From assembly GCF_901709675.1 (NCBI RefSeq), contig NC_051103.1, positions 8,291,501 to 8,355,500 of the forward strand: a stretch of 64,000 nucleotides of DNA, read 5' to 3'. The DNA is from Syngnathus acus (lineage: Eukaryota; Chordata; Actinopteri; Syngnathiformes; Syngnathidae). Positions within the stretch are counted from its first letter, which is position 1. Each line of letters starts with the position of its first letter. The notes below the pieces were generated by a model. The model saw only the letters and a program-made list of their open reading frames with translations, was not told where the DNA came from and made no database searches. The position numbers were made by a program, and so were the translations under genes. This document shows, in pieces, positions 47,846 through 60,939 of the stretch.

Positions 47846-50800
47846 GTAAGAGTCAGCCAGAGCATATTCTCCAAACTGTACAATAGCAGCGTTATCCTTT
47901 CATTCACTTGTTTTTCACTTTTTTAACTTCTGTGTCAAAAATGAGCCACAGCTTAATAATCCTAAATTTAATGATGCTCATTTTTGTCGATATTTAAATG
48001 ACTCAAACAAGTTTTTGCGTATAATTTTGATGTCACATTATGTCCGAGAAAAGCAACGTAATAGAAAATGATCAATTTAGCCTTGATCCAAACTAGTGTT
48101 AGTCTGACTTTGCTCGTTGTTTTCGTACTTTCCTCATACGTCTCCAGCTTGGTTTCAACTTTACGGCAGTGTGTGTTGTGCATGAGTGGGAGAGAAAATG
48201 TGTGCGCGTGTGTGTGTGCACGCTTGAGCATGTGTGAATGTTCATTGGGCAGCAGGACAGTGACAGATGTCGGCTCGGAACTGAATTAGACAATAGAAGC
48301 AAATGACTACTGGCGCACTTCTTGAAGTGGCCCCACTCAGATGGCTGTGTTTCTATTAACTGTGCCTCATTTCCTCAGTTATCACTCTGTGGGCTTCGCT
48401 CAGTTTGCCTATGCTGTAAAAGTATTCAATTGACTCTACATTGGTCAATTACCAGGCCGCATCTCAGCCTCTTGAGTGTGTATTTTTATTTATTTTACTG
48501 CTGGCACATGTGCACTAGTGGCAAGCATTTTTTTTTTCTTTCCTCGAGACAGTTTGTTATTGCAGGCATATAAAATATGATAAGACTGGAGAGAGATGCC
48601 ATATAAAATATGATGGGGCTGCAGTGAGCTAACCTGCCACGTCCAGCCTCCAAATAGCTGCCACACATCACCTTTACGGGACGGCCCAGAACCACCCGCC
48701 TGCTGGCGGCACGCACCATCCGCGCACAAACAGGGGTTACATGCACACATAACTCACAGAACATGCACCAGCTGGGATGCACACACATACAGAACTTAAG
48801 CCCTCGGTTCTATGTGAGGACACACACAATGAGTCCTCTGGGAAACAGTCTGTTAGTCCCTCGCTGTGTGTGTTTGTTCATTTATTTGCTTACAGGAGTT
48901 TCCAGTTTTTTTATTTGAAAAATCTCTGCTTAAAAGGTGATTAAAAATGTTATGAAATTTGCGTCATTTAAAAAAAAAAAAAAATCTCTGCTTTTTTTTT
49001 TTGTAGTTGTTTTTAATGAAGCCATCAAAAGTGTCTTTGTCAATGTGACCTGAATGAGTTGTGCAATTCTTTCTGCCTGTTTGACATCACTGCAGCACTT
49101 TGGGATGCAACCAAAATGTTGTGCCTATTTTGTGCATTTCATCACAAGACTTCTATGATTTGCAAGCATTCTCAATCGGGTACCTTTGCAAAATATACGG
49201 AATGACTCGCACATGCCAGGCAACAACTGATACTTGCAATTAGAGTTGATGGATGTTGGTGTTTTTAATTGTAGTTTGAATGAATGTTCCCCGCAAAGCG
49301 CAAACTACCTTTCCTTTTGCCTGGCTTTTCTGTGTATTTGCTTCTAAATGAGATCCCACGCTTCATGTGCCCTCTCATCTATCCATCCATTTGGAGACAA
49401 CATGGATCACGGCTAAACATCCCTGCACTCTAAAACATTCATCTCCTCCCTGTCTGTGTATTGAATTTCCATTCTCGCTCTGTTCTTCAATCCTTCTCTT
49501 TGTATTGCTCTCTCTCTCTTTTCCCAAGACGACGGCTTGGGGAGGGGGAAAAAAAAAAAAAGTCCTCGTAAGTCAATACGATGTGCTAAATCTGCTTGTG
49601 CAAGCTCCCTTGCTCTCCCCAGGGAGGGAGGGAGGGAGGTAGTTGTTGAAGGGAGGAAGCTTTACCAAGGCGCACCTAATAGTTAAACACTTCCTTTGTG
49701 GTGGTCAGAAGACGCGGAGTATTGTGGTGTAAGAGCCCGCCCGCCACTTGCCGCACTCTCTGCTTTTCTGCGCTCGTGTCACCATGGTCTTTGTTCTTGC
49801 TTTTTCGGCCTCGGTGCGGTGCTTGTGTTGTGTGCAGCAACATTTTTTTTTTTTTTGTCTGTGGAAATGATTTGCCAATAAATAGTAGTTAATACTAAAT
49901 CATTCCCAGCTCATTTTCTTTCTCATCCATGTGATTTCTTTTTTTTTTTTCTTGGATTGTAATTATTGCAGGGAGATGGAATTCACCATCACACTCGCAT
50001 CACTTTACCTCGAACATAACAGCTTACCGATTAAGTAATTAAATGAGGGGTTTCAAATTACACGGAGTACTATGTGCAGATTGTATATGAGGCATTAAAC
50101 AAGAGGAGGAACCTTGGATGCTTCTGGAGAGTAGACAAGATATCACTTTTCTAGTCAGGCGTCAAGTGTTTTATAATTTCGCCGTAATTGTTATTGATTG
50201 ACAAATTCTTGTTTTGAATCCAATCCAATCGGTGCGTCACTTACCCTGTGCTTACACATTTGATTCAATTTGTAAAGTATTAAATAAGCACCTAGAAAAG
50301 TCATAATGTCTCATCACTGGTGAGTTTTTTTTTTCTTTCTTTCTTTTTTTGAACAATTGATTAGACCGTCTTCCTCCCACACCACCAGGGCATTTTCTGA
50401 GGAATGTCTAGCTCCGCTTCCGCCATCCACTTTCTTGTACAAGTTTGCTAAGCCTTGATAAGCTCACCTACTCTCAGGCCAAGTTCATATTCCTCATGCT
50501 TTACATCTCTCAAAGTTACTGCTGAATCCTTAATGTCATTCTTTTTTTTCTTTTTCTCCACCACACGGCGGCCACGCACACATTCCCCAACAGACAGCGT
50601 GTGCTGCCTCTCATTAGCTGTTCTCACCCGTGTGCCAATTTATATAACACGAAGGATGTAATTGGCCTCGGCAGAGGTCTTTGTTTTTCTTTCCTCTTCA
50701 GTCTCCTCTTCCATCCTCTTGACTTTTCTTTCTTGTTCGTTCTTCATTTCCATGCGTCCTTTCTTCTTCGTCTGCCTTTCGATTATATACATAGAATGGG

Positions 50801-51600
50801 AGATGTACATTTGACCTTGAAGTAGAACTAAGAGAGAAGTACCGTAATCATTTGAGCGTTAAGGTAAGCGGACCGTCCGCAATGAATTCTTCCTTATCTC
50901 TGCCGTGGCTTTCTGCGATGGTGAACGATCTTCATCCCTTTGAGGCTTTCTGGAGGTCAGCATTCTGCTGTTATGAAATAAAAAGTAAAAGCCCCCCCAA
51001 AAAACACCAACCACCTTTAGTATCTCTCTGCTGAGTTACAATGACAGGCTCCTTGAAATGATAGGCTGCAACTGGGATATTTGTGTCTCATAAATCCGCC
51101 ACGGTTCCATTGGTATTTACGGCCGTTCCGTCAGGTGCGGATGTCCAAAGCGTTGAGGAACAAAAAAAAAAAAACATGGCGGAGACAAAGCCGAGCCTCA
51201 ACCCCCACATCCACCATCCTGTCAGCATCCCAAACCATCTGTTACACTCATCCACCCACCGAGGAAATGTTTTCCTCCACTCCAAGCTAAAGTTGGAATC
51301 TGTTCACCTGGCATGACCTCCGTTGTTCCATAGGATAGCTTTTGGTATTGAATTCACGAAATATATATCGAAAACAGGCTTAAGCGCTCTGTCCTTGTAT
51401 GTCGTTTGCCGAGGAGCGTCAAGATGCATTTTTGTTGTCTCCGAAACAATATCGCTTGCCAATGGGGAAAAAAATGCCCCTGCCGTCACAAAGCATGGCC
51501 ATCCAAATGAAACATTTTTCAATTTGGGCATGTTTGCCGTCGCAGCACTGCACTTTGCTGAGGAGAGTATAAAGCCTTTTTCGCACTGCACTTGATGTAG
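47846..51600. other. non-coding, probable intron
   Basis: No further exon recognised. There are A- and T-rich runs (near 48970, 48995, 49550, 49850 and 49945) and GAGG units (about 49621-49638). Open frames at 49367-49642, 50455-50661 and 51323-51595 have no splice pairs or familiar motifs. Confidence 0.5.
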
Positions 51601-54600
51601 GGTGCCCGAATGCCAGCTCAGGTGTTGACGTATTTTTTGTACTGATTGATAATGTACTGAACAGGTTTTCCAAAAGTCACTCCCCCACTGTTTCTTTGCA
51701 AGTACCTTGTGTCTGTCGTAAGAGCATCACCCTCCCTCCCTTCAGGCCCAACGTTTTTCAATTAGCGCAATAGCGTGGCAACGGCAGACGGCCACTTTGT
51801 GGTCTGTCCTCGCGCTGCCGCAGCACAAATGTGGGTGTGTTGGTCAATGGCGCGCTGCACTCTGCCAAGTGTTGTTTGAAAAGGCCTTAGGAATCCATAT
51901 TTGCATTATTTTGATCTCAATATTTTTTGTTAGCATGCACAACCATCCAAATAAAAGTCTCTTACGGTCTCTGTCATGAATAAAATGTTGGCGGCCCTTT
52001 ACAGAGAAGAATTTGGTGGTTTAAAAAAATGGCCCATTCACTGTGACTCACAGCAACTAAATTAGCGGCGAGTAAAATGAAATTATACAATTAGAACTTG
52101 GGGGAAACACAGAGACAGGAGAAAAATAGAAGGAAGAGGTCACAGTTTGAGAAAGCAAAGGTTTCAGGTATTGTCTCAGATAAAGGTCTCTGAACAGGTG
52201 GATAGCTTTGCTGTTAAAGGTTATCCAGACAAGCTATCTTGTTAGTGTAGCATGGAGATGACAGCATACAGTCGAGAGAAGGGTCATTAGGTCAAAGGTT
52301 GCAACCTCTAACGCTTCTAGGGACGACCCTGTTGTCATTTGGTTCAGGTTGCAATTGTCTAAAGTACTCTTCTTTTTTCTTTTTTTTTTAAGCTGACTGA
52401 CACGAGTAGAAATAAACTGACTGTTTTTGTCAGTTGATGTTTATAGCAAAAATATGTTTTGCATAAAGAAGTCCCTTTTCAAAGTTTGGATTCCTGCGCT
52501 AATTGTTGTCATGTCATAGGTAAGGACAGAAAAGTGTAATTACTCATTTCTATTTTTGTCTACTTGCACATATTGCACACCTCATTAAAAGACGGAAATG
52601 TTTATCTAAGTAAATTGGTGAAGAGATATAATGATAATGAAAATGTCATAACTAAGCGTCAAAAGTTTTCATTTCCAAATATTTCATTGAGTGGCTTAAT
52701 TAGGACTGTTTCTTCCTGACACTTTTTGGTTTTGTTTTGCCCAGAGAACTCTTTGCTCCAGCACCCACACCTTTAGATGCATGACAGATTTATACACATA
52801 TTCAAGCCTAATCAAGCATGTCCTTTTACCACCTCCTCTCTTAATTATCACTAATTATGGCCATTAACAGAGGACTAAGAGGTACATTGAATAGGGAGTG
52901 GAAGATAAATATTGATGTTAATCGACAGAGAGGGTTTAAAGGGGGTTGCCCCCCCCAGCAATGTATTTGATTGGTTCCCATTAACCCTCATTTGCATCTG
53001 TGAGGTATATGTGATCCATACGAAGTTGGACTGCTTGGGTTGTTGGCGTGAGGTGTCAAGACAGTCCGAGATTTGACATATCGAGTAGAAATGATGCGTG
53101 GGCCTGCTTGACTAATGTTGTATGGTTAGATGGGAGGCAAGACAACAACTCCTGTCCTGAGGGTTATCCACGAAACCTGACTTTCACTCTCTAGCTGGAA
53201 AGATTGATGGGAAGGCATTGTACCAAATCATATTTCCAAAAGATACCAAAGTTGATGCTTTAGGGGAAAGCTTTTTCAAATTAGAGATTGGGAGAACTCT
53301 CAGTCGGATGTGGACGAAAGGATATAAGAAGACTTGCTTGGATTTAAAAAGACAAAGACAGCAGGAAGAAAATACAAGAATGAACTCGGCAACCTGGATT
53401 GTTCAAACCAGAGGACATTGCTGACAGAAAGATGTTCATTGGAAAGAAAATGGACATAAAACTTGACAAACCCAATAACTTCTGAATACTTGCCAAACAA
53501 GCATGTTGGAGTATTTTACCATGATCCTGCAGGGTTAGGTTTTTTTTTCTCTTTCTTTTTTTTATGACGCATAAAGCTTGATATGGGGATTTATGTGCTT
53601 TGTAAAGCAATTCCTCTTTTTATGACTTTCACAGTGGTATAAAATGTCAGACTACCTCTGGCAATGAAAGGAACACCGCACTACCACACAAAGGTTCACG
53701 GGTACAAAGGTTGATGATAATTGCAAACCTAAAGAAACTTGCAGGCATATTCTGAGAAAGTAATTGGGTGGCTAATGTTAGGTGCATTTCTAGGGAGGGT
53801 TGCGTGGTCCAATTAAATGTATTAAATCATCTCCCCCAACTCGAAAGTGGGACTCCATTGGGTTGTAATCTCTGACCCCCTTCATAGCATGGATGATATA
53901 CATCGCAACTATTGGTCAGGGTATCTATTATGAATGAGAAGCACACCTTGCTGCTAGCATTTGTAATTGATGGACTGGACCCAGGGCGCAGACATGCGCA
54001 CTTGGCTAGGGATCACTACAATCAGTCATGTTTGGAGCTATAGCATAGCATATATCGCCTGCACATTTAGCAGGGTGTGTTCCATTTGTAATTTGGACCA
54101 GTAAGGAGTTTGGGAACTGTAGATCATCCAGATTTTATAATGGAGAAAGCTTGTGGAGTCGTTCTCTACTAGAATTTAGATCAGCTAAAAGCAAGTTGAA
54201 GTTGTAGCGCAACACCATTTACCCATGAACAATAGATGAATCCGAACAAGATTTTTTATAGTGACAGAAGTACGTAAGAATGGAGGGCTTAACATAAGCA
54301 CTGATGAGAAATCTTCTTATTCATTTTGATTCCTTCCATCGCTTTGTCACTTTGCTTTAATCCACTCGTTGATCTATTTCCTATGATGGACAAATGGGTT
54401 GATTGAATTCTTGAGTGTCTACTTCAACTCTTAAGCCATGTGAGCTTTGGCCAAGCCAGTAAGGCCTCTTTGTCTGTTCTTATGACCCCAACAAGGTGAT
54501 GACCTGTGACCTCTGGTCTGAAAAGAAGTCATCGGGGCAGGTTATTGATGGCGGTCGGTCGGCCATGAATAGAAATCCAATCAAGATTAGCAGCACTCTT

Positions 54601-55959
54601 TGATTGAGGTGCTTCCTCTTTGTGGCTCTACTGTATTTCGAAGCTTTGTCTTGAATCTTTTAACAGAGGTTTCCTAAGGTCTGGTTTCATGCTCTTACCT
54701 CACCTGATCTTTTTAGTTTTTACTTACCAATATCAAAAAGATTACACCTATGCCTTCTAAAATGCAATGACAGGAAGATGTGATCAGAAAAGTAAATAAA
54801 TGAAGCAAATATATTCTTTCATGCTGCCACTGATCTATATTTTGATGGCTCCATTAAAAAAAAAACAGACCATCTTATTAGACTTGGGAATTTTACCTCA
54901 TCCTTTGGACATACTGATGTGTGAAATGGATTCTATACCAGACTTCCATATAAACTGAACAGCATGACAATCTCATTAAAAGTAAGGAAAAGTACTAAAG
55001 TGCTTGCGCAATGACAGACAAATGCAACCATCTCGAGTGAATCCGTTGTTGTTGTTGTGACGAGGCAATGCACTGGGTATAGGAACTATTTCGGTTGATA
55101 TAACTAATATAGCTTGAAGTTTCATATGGAGACACATGGAGACCAGAGAGAAAGAGAGAAACCAAGTGAGGCGACGGGCATATGCATGCGCTGCAAGAGA
55201 TCAATGGAGAGATACCCAGTAGTTGAAAGAGCATGTCTCCCTATGCCGTAATTCACATGTATAATTTATCTGGCACAACATGGAAAAGAAGTGTGAGCCA
55301 GAGCGCACTTCAGAAGAAAAATAACGTGTTCTTCTTCTTGCCAGGAGGGTGGAGAGATGTGTGAGGTGACAAAATGGGAGTGGGAATCACAAGAGCCATT
55401 TTATGGGCTAAAAGATGCTCTGAACACAAAGACAGAGAACACAAGAAAAAAGATGGCAATCCGAAAATGATTGAGCATGGTCTGAATTTGGTCAACTTAT
55501 ACAGAGAGGGTATGCAATATTGTGGTCACATTTCAAGCAGTATGATGTCCAGAGTGTTCAAGTGCTCTACATTGATGTCACAGTTGTTGCTGTGAATGGA
55601 TTCAAATGGTGTTTGTTCTATACGTGTTGCGTCGTCCGCTAAGTGGTAAAAGAACAGCATGAAAACACGCTGCCTTTTGATGATGGAAGCGCTCTTATTT
55701 GAAGTATACGCTGAGAACATGCTCGATGATGCAGGCTGTTGATGTGGTCCACTGTGTACCCACCCGTTTGCTCAGCTAAAGTTGTACAAGATCTTAAAGA
55801 AAAACCTATCAATTATGAATGTTTATAAGCCTTGAATTGCTGCCTTTCATCTTTGTTTCTTCTCTTGTCTCTGTCTAATGGTATTTTTAATTTGCAATTG
55901 GAAGGTTGCAAGTTTGAGCGCATATTTGCCAGTTCAAGCAAGTCTGGGGTGCCAGAGTG
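51601..55959. other. repeat-poor non-coding block
   Basis: About 4.3 kb with essentially no microsatellites, very few open frames and no recognisable transposon, in contrast to the rest of the window. It includes an AT-rich cluster at 52841-52867 with two TAATTA-type motifs (TTAATTATCACTAATTATGG), the core bound by many homeodomain proteins. I infer possible conserved regulatory content. There is no direct proof in a single sequence. Confidence 0.35.
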
Positions 55960-55973
55960 CCCCCCCCCCCCCC
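55960..55973. repeat. C14 homopolymer
   Basis: Uninterrupted C run of about 14 bases. Confidence 0.9.
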
Positions 55974-56140
55974 TCCTTCTAGCTCTACCTGTGGTTCATT
56001 AGTCTACCTAATCTCAGGCTAGGTTATGTATAATACCAAAATAAATATAATAGCTTGTATTGTGTTGTATAGTTTTGAATGTGTTGATAATGAAAATGTC
56101 CTGAAAGTCATAAGTTGATCAGTTTTGCCCATTTCTGGTG

Positions 56141-56142
<2 letters not shown>

Positions 56143-56177
<35 letters not shown>
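56143..56177. repeat. (CA)n dinucleotide repeat
   Basis: About 17 perfect CA units. Confidence 0.95.
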
Positions 56178-56179
<2 letters not shown>

Positions 56180-56652
56180 TACACCTCCTCCCACTTTCTG
56201 ACTGTCTAATACTATTTTTGCTATGGACCCTGATCTCTGGGTTGTCCATGAAATCATATGATTTTATTTCTCTTAATTGCAACACTCTCCAATAACTACG
56301 AGGAGGTCATTTGCATTCATCACCTACTGGTTACCAAAGCGTTGCTGTTGCTGTACATGTTGGAAAGGGCAAGCATGTGCAAAAGCATTTTGACATCAAT
56401 GTGTGTCATATGAAAGCAAGCATATTGCTTCTTCTCTTTCAGTCACATGAATAGAAGTGGTAAGAATGAAGCAATATCTGGAGGCTGTTGTAATTAGGGC
56501 CAATTCAATTGGACTCTGATACTTCATTATCCGGCTGCCAACAACAGCAACGATTAATAGCCATATTTCCCCTCTCCATTTGGTTTTTGCACTCATTAAT
56601 GGTGTGGAATGAATGGAAATGGCTCTGAGTGGCCTCACTCACTGCTAGAGGC

Positions 56653-56716
56653 CAGCTTCAGCTTCAGCATCAGCATCAGCATCAGCATCAGCATCAGCAT
56701 TAGCATCAGCATTAGC
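56653..56716. repeat. (CATCAG)n hexanucleotide repeat
   Basis: About ten CAGCNT-type hexamers. They start as CAGCTT, become CAGCAT, and end with two CATTAG variants. No splice-bounded frame contains it, so it is treated as a non-coding hexanucleotide repeat. Confidence 0.9.
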
Positions 56717-58268
56717 GCCGCATGCTCTGTAGGAGTGCATACGCATGTTCCCGCGTCTGTTTGCAAACTAAGCCCCTGAAGCATCAAGTGTTTTTATGAT
56801 ACTTCCCACATAAAACGTGTTGCAGACCAGCATATAAACAGACATTTTCAAATGAGATTGATTTCAAAGTCATTGGCACCGGTTTCATAGGTTGTGCTCA
56901 AACAATAATGCTCAGTTTGATTGGCACTGTTCACATACCATTGGGGAAAAAAACAACGCAGTTCTATCTAACCCGAACACCACAGATTCCGACTTGACGT
57001 GAGTGTGAATCCAAAACGGAATCCTCGCTATAACGAATGCTGAAAGAAGAAGAGGGGGACGGAGAGTGAAAGAGACGGAGGTGAGCAGGAGACGAATGAG
57101 GTGAAATGTGAGTGGCGATATTAGAGGAATGGCTCATAGTGGCGTCTCTACAAGCTTACTGCCTCTCAGCAGTGTTAGTGTGCTACTCCCCATGGCCCAC
57201 TGGTGACATGGCATTTAATAGACTCCATGCTGTGAAACAAACTACCTCAATTAATTCCTCCGACTCTGGCCCTGGCCTTTCTCTCACTCTCAAACCCTGG
57301 GGTACGTGTGAGTGTGTGATTTAAGCCATCTTTGTTTCCGTCCTTTTGTCTCCCCACGGGCTGTGGTAAAAGAAGCCCAACATGATCTACTTTTATTCAT
57401 GATCGCATCGATTTGCATTTCTTTTTTTCTTCAGGTGTTATTTGAAGGGGAACTGCACAATATGTACCGTGGCCACCGCAGTGTTGTTGAGAATGATGGG
57501 AGTAATTGCTTCTTGCTCTCTGTGTCCGATAAATACCAAAGAGAAGAAAGGGAGAACTTTTTGGTACATAAGTGGTTACAGGCCACACATCATCCACAAT
57601 AAGAACTTTTATTCTCCTAGACTTAAGATTGGAATTTTGCCGCCATCTTCAACTTTTTAATAACTGTACGAGCATTTTTTCAACATTCCTAACTTCCGTA
57701 CAAAGTAAGATCACCGCCTTTAGTATTAAATAAATAAAAAAGAATGTTTTGTTTTTAGTTTATCTTGTCAAACTTGTCAGAAATGCTGCGTCAAAAGTGA
57801 CAGCTCATCACATCAAGTTTATAACTGTCAAAAAAGTTCCATTTGAATTTTCTCAAACAAATATCACACTTGATGATAAGCCAGCCCACTGTTGATTTCT
57901 GAAAAAACGGATTCATGACTTTAACCCGGCAACATCCAACCACTGAGACCCAGACAGAGGTTAACCTCACAGTCCAGTTCACAGTCCCCGTAAAAAGCTG
58001 AGCATAAAGTGAAAATGTTAAAGAGTGTGACACTCGCCAAATGCCACGGAAGGAGCGGCAGCCGTTATATCATCAGCCCGTCGTCACTCAGTGACACTTT
58101 AACGACTCGGAGCCACGTCCGTCTCTATATACTCCCTTTGCGTGCTTGATGTGTAGACTGGCGCCGCTGTAAATAAGGCAGGTCCAGTCGGTGGGGCTGA
58201 CTGCAAGTATTTCTTCCCCTCTCACCATGCAGTGATGGCTTCATTAAAGAGAAAGTGCCTGCCAGTGC
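56717..58268. other. non-coding; possible acceptor-led open segment
   Basis: No confident gene. At 57417-57435 a polypyrimidine tract ends in CTTCAG, and the plus frame after it stays open to the TAA at 57600-57602 (VLFEGELHNMYRGHRSVV...). A second frame is also open, and the peptide is not recognised. Confidence 0.35.
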
Positions 58269-58305
58269 TAGCCCCTGGCCGGCCGACTAGGCCGGCCGAG
58301 GGCTA
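58269..58305. repeat. GC-rich inverted repeat (hairpin)
   Basis: Two 16-base arms, TAGCCCCTGGCCGGCC and GGCCGGCCGAGGGCTA, pair at 14 of 16 positions around a 5-base loop (GACTA). Each arm contains the palindrome GGCCGGCC. It stands out from AT-rich surroundings. Too short for a typical microRNA precursor; function unknown. Confidence 0.85.
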
Positions 58306-58595
58306 ATCACCAGGCTGACCTTGGCTTGATCCCGGACAGTGGAGAGCGTTTGACGCTCTTTTCATATGCTGTGTTGATTTGACAACACTGGAATAGAAAT
58401 ATAGTTACGTATGCTTAATAATTCACTCACTAATCCAGTATATTGTCAAAATGTTGCTTTGATAAGAAATGGATTTTTCTGGAGGAGTAAGGAATAAATG
58501 TGCTTAGCAAGTTTCTCTTTTTTATCTTTCAGCAACATTTGAAAGAAATACATTGAAGAGCCAGTTCTGTCAGAATTATTCATCAAAAATGTTCA

Positions 58596-58669
58596 TATCC
58601 TGATTGAATTAAATACATACAAGTGATCCTTTTATCCTGATTGAATTAAAAACAGGAAAGTTATCATTT
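58596..58669. repeat. 37-bp tandem duplication, two copies
   Basis: An identical 18-base block (TATCCTGATTGAATTAAA) occurs at 58596-58613 and 58633-58650. The 19 bases after each also align, at about 13 of 19. The whole is a 37-bp unit present twice, at about 84 percent identity by eye. Confidence 0.8.
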
Positions 58670-60627
58670 TTACATCTGAGTATTTACGTACTGGTGGGAA
58701 AAGGTTATGTCAAGTTCTCGGTGGCTCAAGGGGAAAGTTCATAAAGCCCATCTCACTTTTTTCTTTCTCTTCTTTATCAATTATTCACAAACGACATCAG
58801 CAACTTGCATACTCTGCCTTTGTTACATCTTTTGTATTTTTGCGAGTCAGTCTTGGATAGTTTTGTATTTTGATCAAACTTTTATAAAAGCAATAGTCAT
58901 TAATAACGTTGGTGAAGGTAAAGCAAAATGGTTACTTTCAATACACACGCACAGGTGTGTTGGCAAATGGAGTTCAGGTCAAAGAGGAGCACGCTTTTAG
59001 CGAGACACACGCACAGTGGCCTCAAATGAATCGGTTGACTCTTCCTTCCTTCCCTCCTCGGCCGTCTTTCTCCTTCACTTGAAGTCAAGTGGCATTTCCA
59101 TTTTAAAATTGCCTCCCGGCCCATTGTGAATAGAATCGAATTACACTGAAAAGCACTGATTGATTCTCTCAGAACACAATGGTTTTTATGGCGTAGACCC
59201 GCTGGCCTCTTCTCTCTCGGCCGCCTATTGAATTCAGTCAGCGTGCCCATTAGAGTGGTTTCACACTGGCTCAATGGGAGGGAGGGAGCGAGGAGCGAGT
59301 GTAAATACGTGCGTGCGTGCGTGCGTTGCGTGGATGTGTGCAAGCCACTGTAAAACCACCTCAAAGGCATTTCCTAGCCTCTCAAATGTTGGATGGAGTC
59401 TGTTGCAAATGTGAATCGAACAACACGTACATGTTAGCTCTACATGGATCATCTCTTTGATTTGTCCTACTTTCCCGTCCGTGTATTTTCGTATCGCTAT
59501 AAATCAACTTCAAATTGCACTCGTTCCTGTGGCTGGGGATTTCCTCAGCTTGCACACACTGATTGGGAAAGCGATGGGCTTTTAATCATAATAATAATCC
59601 AGATAATAAATAACATAATAATAGAATAATAACGATTTGAATCAAGTACAATCATTATGATTCAAATAATAACAAAATAACGACATCATACAAATGAAAG
59701 CATCCTAACGATAGTGCTGCTCTTCATTTGTCAGAGCAACAAGAAAATGAAGCGCTGCCTTACTTGTTAAGCTGTTGAAAAGCTGCCCTAAAACCAAACT
59801 TGACTTGATTAGATGAGCTCCTTAAAAGCCTCGCTCAAGGAAGCCTGTTGGCCCGCATGAAATCCACTCGGGATAATGAATGTTTGATTTGTGACACCGG
59901 CGTCATAGCACTTAGAAATGGTGGAGTGTTTTCTCCTTAAACACACTAATTTGCCCATTTATTGAACAAATTAGTGCCTCTGACAAAAAACTCACTGTCC
60001 AAGCCCGTAATTTAGTCATTTATCCGTTCACCCGGTTATACCATTTTGGTTAAATGGCCACATGCTCACACCAATAGAAAAACACCCTCGCCGCATTTAT
60101 TTATGTAGGTGGTGATTGCTTTTAATGCAGATGTATAGAAAAGAGAAGTACTTGTCCAAAAGTCCCTTTGCTGACTCTAATGTATTGAAACACCCTAAAG
60201 GTAGGAATGAAAACCAAAATGCACTTCCAACATCAATGTGTATGTTCCGTATGTTGAAGCTTTATACGGAGGCATGTCAGGACAAGGACAGAAAAAGAAT
60301 TGCCGCTCGCCGCTGTTGTCCCCAGCGATTAGTTTTGCTCTTGGCGACTTTTGCTCGCCACAACATTAACTCTCTCCATCCTTCAACCTCTTGGCCTTCT
60401 CAGCCACACAACATGGGTTAATGGTGTGAAGCCTGAAGTGTTTTAATTTGGCCAACCATAGAAATAAAGTCCATTTTCCACATCAAGGAGTTTACAGGCT
60501 GGATTTTTTTTTTTCCCCCTTAGATAGAGTGACAGCGGAAACTAACCAGGGTGGACCTTTACAATGTGTGTGCAACATGGCCGTGCACTCCCAGACTAAC
60601 ACCGCAGAATACACTTGAATATTTAAC
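58670..60627. other. non-coding sequence
   Basis: No gene seen. A (GCGT)n tract lies at about 59308-59326 and an ATAATA-rich patch at about 59587-59632. The 156-codon minus-strand frame at 58900-59370 has no recognisable motif or splice support. Confidence 0.5.
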
Positions 60628-60939
60628 CAGCTCAGTGGCCTAGTGGTAGAGTGTCCGCCCTGAGACTGGAAGGTTGTGGGTTCAAACCCCGGCCGGGTCA
60701 TACCAAAGACTATAAAAATGGGACCCATTTCCTCCCTGCTTGGCACTCAGCATTAAGGGTTGGAATTGGGGGGTTAGATCACCAACTGATTCCCGAGCGC
60801 GGCACCGCTGCTGCTCACTGCTCCCCTCTCCCCCAGGGGATGGATTAAAATCACACGGGGATGGGTTAAATGCAGAGGACAAATTTCACCACACCCAGAT
60901 GTGTGTGTGACGATCATTGGAACTTTAACTTTAACTTTA
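60628..60939 (+). mobile_element. tRNA-derived SINE (V-SINE-like)
   Basis: The 5' part is tRNA-like, with an RNA polymerase III box A (TGGCCTAGTGG, 60636-60646) and box B (GGTTCAAACCC, 60679-60689). A central body follows, including GGGTTAAATGCAGAGGACAA and ACACCCAG, then a TGTGTGTGTGACGATCATTGG region and a 3' tail of ACTTTA repeats (60921-60939). This organisation and the wording of the body match, from memory, a SINE family widespread in percomorph fishes; the exact family name is not certain. At about 312 bp the copy appears near full length. Target-site duplications are not clear by eye. An open frame across it (60651-60848) is spurious. Confidence 0.8.

Noticed and set aside
58269-58305. 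Hairpin as a microRNA precursor
   Set aside because: The stem of about 16 bp is too short for a typical precursor, and neither arm matches a microRNA I know.
58900-59370. 156-codon minus-strand open frame
   Set aside because: Crosses a GCGT microsatellite, has no recognisable motif and no splice sites.
60628-60700. Possible functional tRNA gene
   Set aside because: Box A and box B are present, but the sequence continues into a SINE body and tail and the tRNA stems are not maintained.
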